64,000 nucleotides of DNA from an uncultured Geobacteraceae bacterium (GTDB taxonomy: Bacteria > Desulfobacterota > Desulfuromonadia > Geobacterales > Pseudopelobacteraceae). The stretch covers positions 1 through 64,000 of the forward strand of contig CAJAFV010000047.1 of assembly GCA_903939115.1 (NCBI GenBank), written 5' to 3'. Under the pieces are notes generated by a model. The model did no database searches and was not told where the DNA came from. It saw only the letters and a program-made list of their open reading frames with translations. Numbering within the stretch: the first letter of the stretch is position 1; each line of letters starts with the position of its first letter. The translations under genes and the position numbers were made by a program. Positions 63,246 to 64,000 of the stretch are shown here, piece after piece.

Positions 63246-63333
63246 TGAGGTCGGAATCTTTCACGGCATTTCGGACACAATAAGCATCTGGAAGGGCACG
63301 CGGCGTTGCAACCCTTCCAGACACTTCACATAA
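63246..63333. other. Probable end region of a recombinase element
   Basis: Between the radC remnant and the recombinase stop. Contains arms TCTGGAAGGG (63287-63296) and CCCTTCCAGA (63312-63321), a 10-base perfect inverted repeat, and the sequence CACTTCACATAAC (63323-63335), which resembles in inverse the GTTATGTAATGTGAAG at 63213-63228. The true element end was not fixed. Confidence 0.4.
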
Positions 63334-64000
63334 CTATAGGGTTCTCAGCCACTCCAATATGCTCGGATCACGCTGCCATGACGGCCCTTTCTTGCTGATT
63401 TTCGGTAACAGTTTTTCGCTGGCCTGCAAGGTTTTCTGCTTCATCTCCAAGTCAATTTCTATATACAGATTGGTGGTCTCGATTGAAGTGTGGCCGAGCC
63501 AGGAACGAATCATGTTCAGATCAACACCCGATTGCAGCAGATGCATGGCGGTCGTATGCCGGAATGTGTGAGGAGTAACCGTTTTAGTGGATAGCGACGG
63601 ACATGTTTCCGCCGCTGCCGCAACTCGTTGTGCAATCAGGTATCGTAAACCATAACGGGTAAGGCGTTCTCCTCTGGCATTTACAAAGAGCGGGACATTG
63701 TCTGACTGGCGGATATGCCGGTCTTCAATGGTTGCCTTGAAGGCCTGTATCGTTTCATCCCAGAGCGGACAGGTTCGCTCACGTTGTCCCTTGCCATGAA
63801 TCAGCACGTAGTATGGGCGACTGAAACGGACATGGTTGACGTTGAGATCCACAGCCTCCTGCGCCCGTGCACCACTGTTGTAGAGGAGACGCAGCAGAGC
63901 ATCATCCCGCCGTCCTTGCACTTGCTGGATATCAATGTGCCTGAAGATATGTTGGACTTCTTCCTTCTCCAGGTATCCCAATACATGCCTGGCGTGCTGC
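63334..64000 (-). CDS. Tyrosine recombinase, 5' end outside the window
   Basis: 222 visible residues; the frame stays open to 64000 (…RHVLGYLEKEEVQHIF), so the apparent start at 63981 is not real. Catalytic residues are visible: Arg in LLYNSGARAQEAVDL, HTFRHTTAMHLLQSGVD, LGHTSIETTNLYIE with His and Tyr. It has the look of recombinases that occur in tandem groups (RIT-type elements) in Geobacter relatives; only one gene is visible, so this is inference. Directly next to the truncated radC. Confidence 0.9.
   Translation of the reverse strand, partial: QHARHVLGYLEKEEVQHIFRHIDIQQVQGRRDDALLRLLYNSGARAQEAVDLNVNHVRFSRPYYVLIHGKGQRERTCPLWDETIQAFKATIEDRHIRQSDNVPLFVNARGERLTRYGLRYLIAQRVAAAAETCPSLSTKTVTPHTFRHTTAMHLLQSGVDLNMIRSWLGHTSIETTNLYIEIDLEMKQKTLQASEKLLPKISKKGPSWQRDPSILEWLRTL

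Overview
The window looks like a chromosomal segment of a Geobacter-type bacterium (Desulfuromonadia, Geobacterales). The signs are a nine-haem lipoprotein cytochrome c, a parA-parB-atpF'-atpF-atpH-atpA-atpG-atpD-atpC cluster without the a and c subunits, a five-gene hybSABLP-type uptake hydrogenase operon, a cyclic-dinucleotide (GEMM) riboswitch and a type IV pilus retraction ATPase. The placement rests on gene content and order only; no ribosomal RNA is present.

Layout. 1-4.4 kb: multihaem cytochrome, then an AT-rich accessory stretch with a two-gene micro-operon (36-aa membrane peptide plus ribbon-helix-helix protein), a transposase remnant, a PilZ protein, an orphan PEP-CTERM protein and tRNA-Ser(GGA). 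4.5-6.4 kb: minus-strand unit of two unknown proteins and a YhcC-type radical SAM protein, followed by a 191-bp inverted-repeat element. 6.8-14.5 kb: ATP synthase F1 and b/b' genes with ParAB. 14.6-19.5 kb: broken PAS gene, a large hybrid histidine kinase, and a PilZ gene preceded by a GEMM riboswitch and terminator. 19.5-23.1 kb: an envelope protein of unknown role and an outer-membrane porin with a long leader. 23.2-32.8 kb: methylmalonyl-CoA epimerase, mutase large subunit, a two-subunit biotin-dependent acyl-CoA carboxylase, an XRE-cupin regulator and a GlcF-like Fe-S protein, apparently a propionyl/methylmalonyl-CoA module. 33-48.8 kb: housekeeping genes (trmFO, topA, dprA, LysM protein, cpoB-like, U32 peptidase, dnaB, a degenerate PilB-like protein, pilT, moaC, rhlE-like helicase, RluA-type synthase). 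48.8-58 kb: an NtrC-type two-component pair facing the hyb operon, which has a good sigma-54 promoter. 58-63.1 kb: mog/moaB, rRNA methyltransferase, ispF, cbpA-like dnaJ, hemG/hemY, a small membrane protein. 63.1-64 kb: a radC remnant cut by a tyrosine-recombinase element that runs off the window.

Most notable: (i) a GEMM-I riboswitch upstream of a PilZ gene, with a repeated octamer that suggests a switching mechanism; (ii) a compact element in which a GxxExxY (PD-(D/E)XK-like) gene lies between 30-bp inverted repeats, with gene-less relatives of those repeats at five other intergenic sites, two of them carrying a 25-nt hairpin with a compensatory base change; (iii) a PilB-like protein that has lost its ATPase motifs, encoded next to pilT; (iv) the sigma-54-controlled hydrogenase with its likely activator next door. 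No CRISPR array, prophage or rRNA was seen. All calls come from reading the sequence and from family knowledge; no database search was run.
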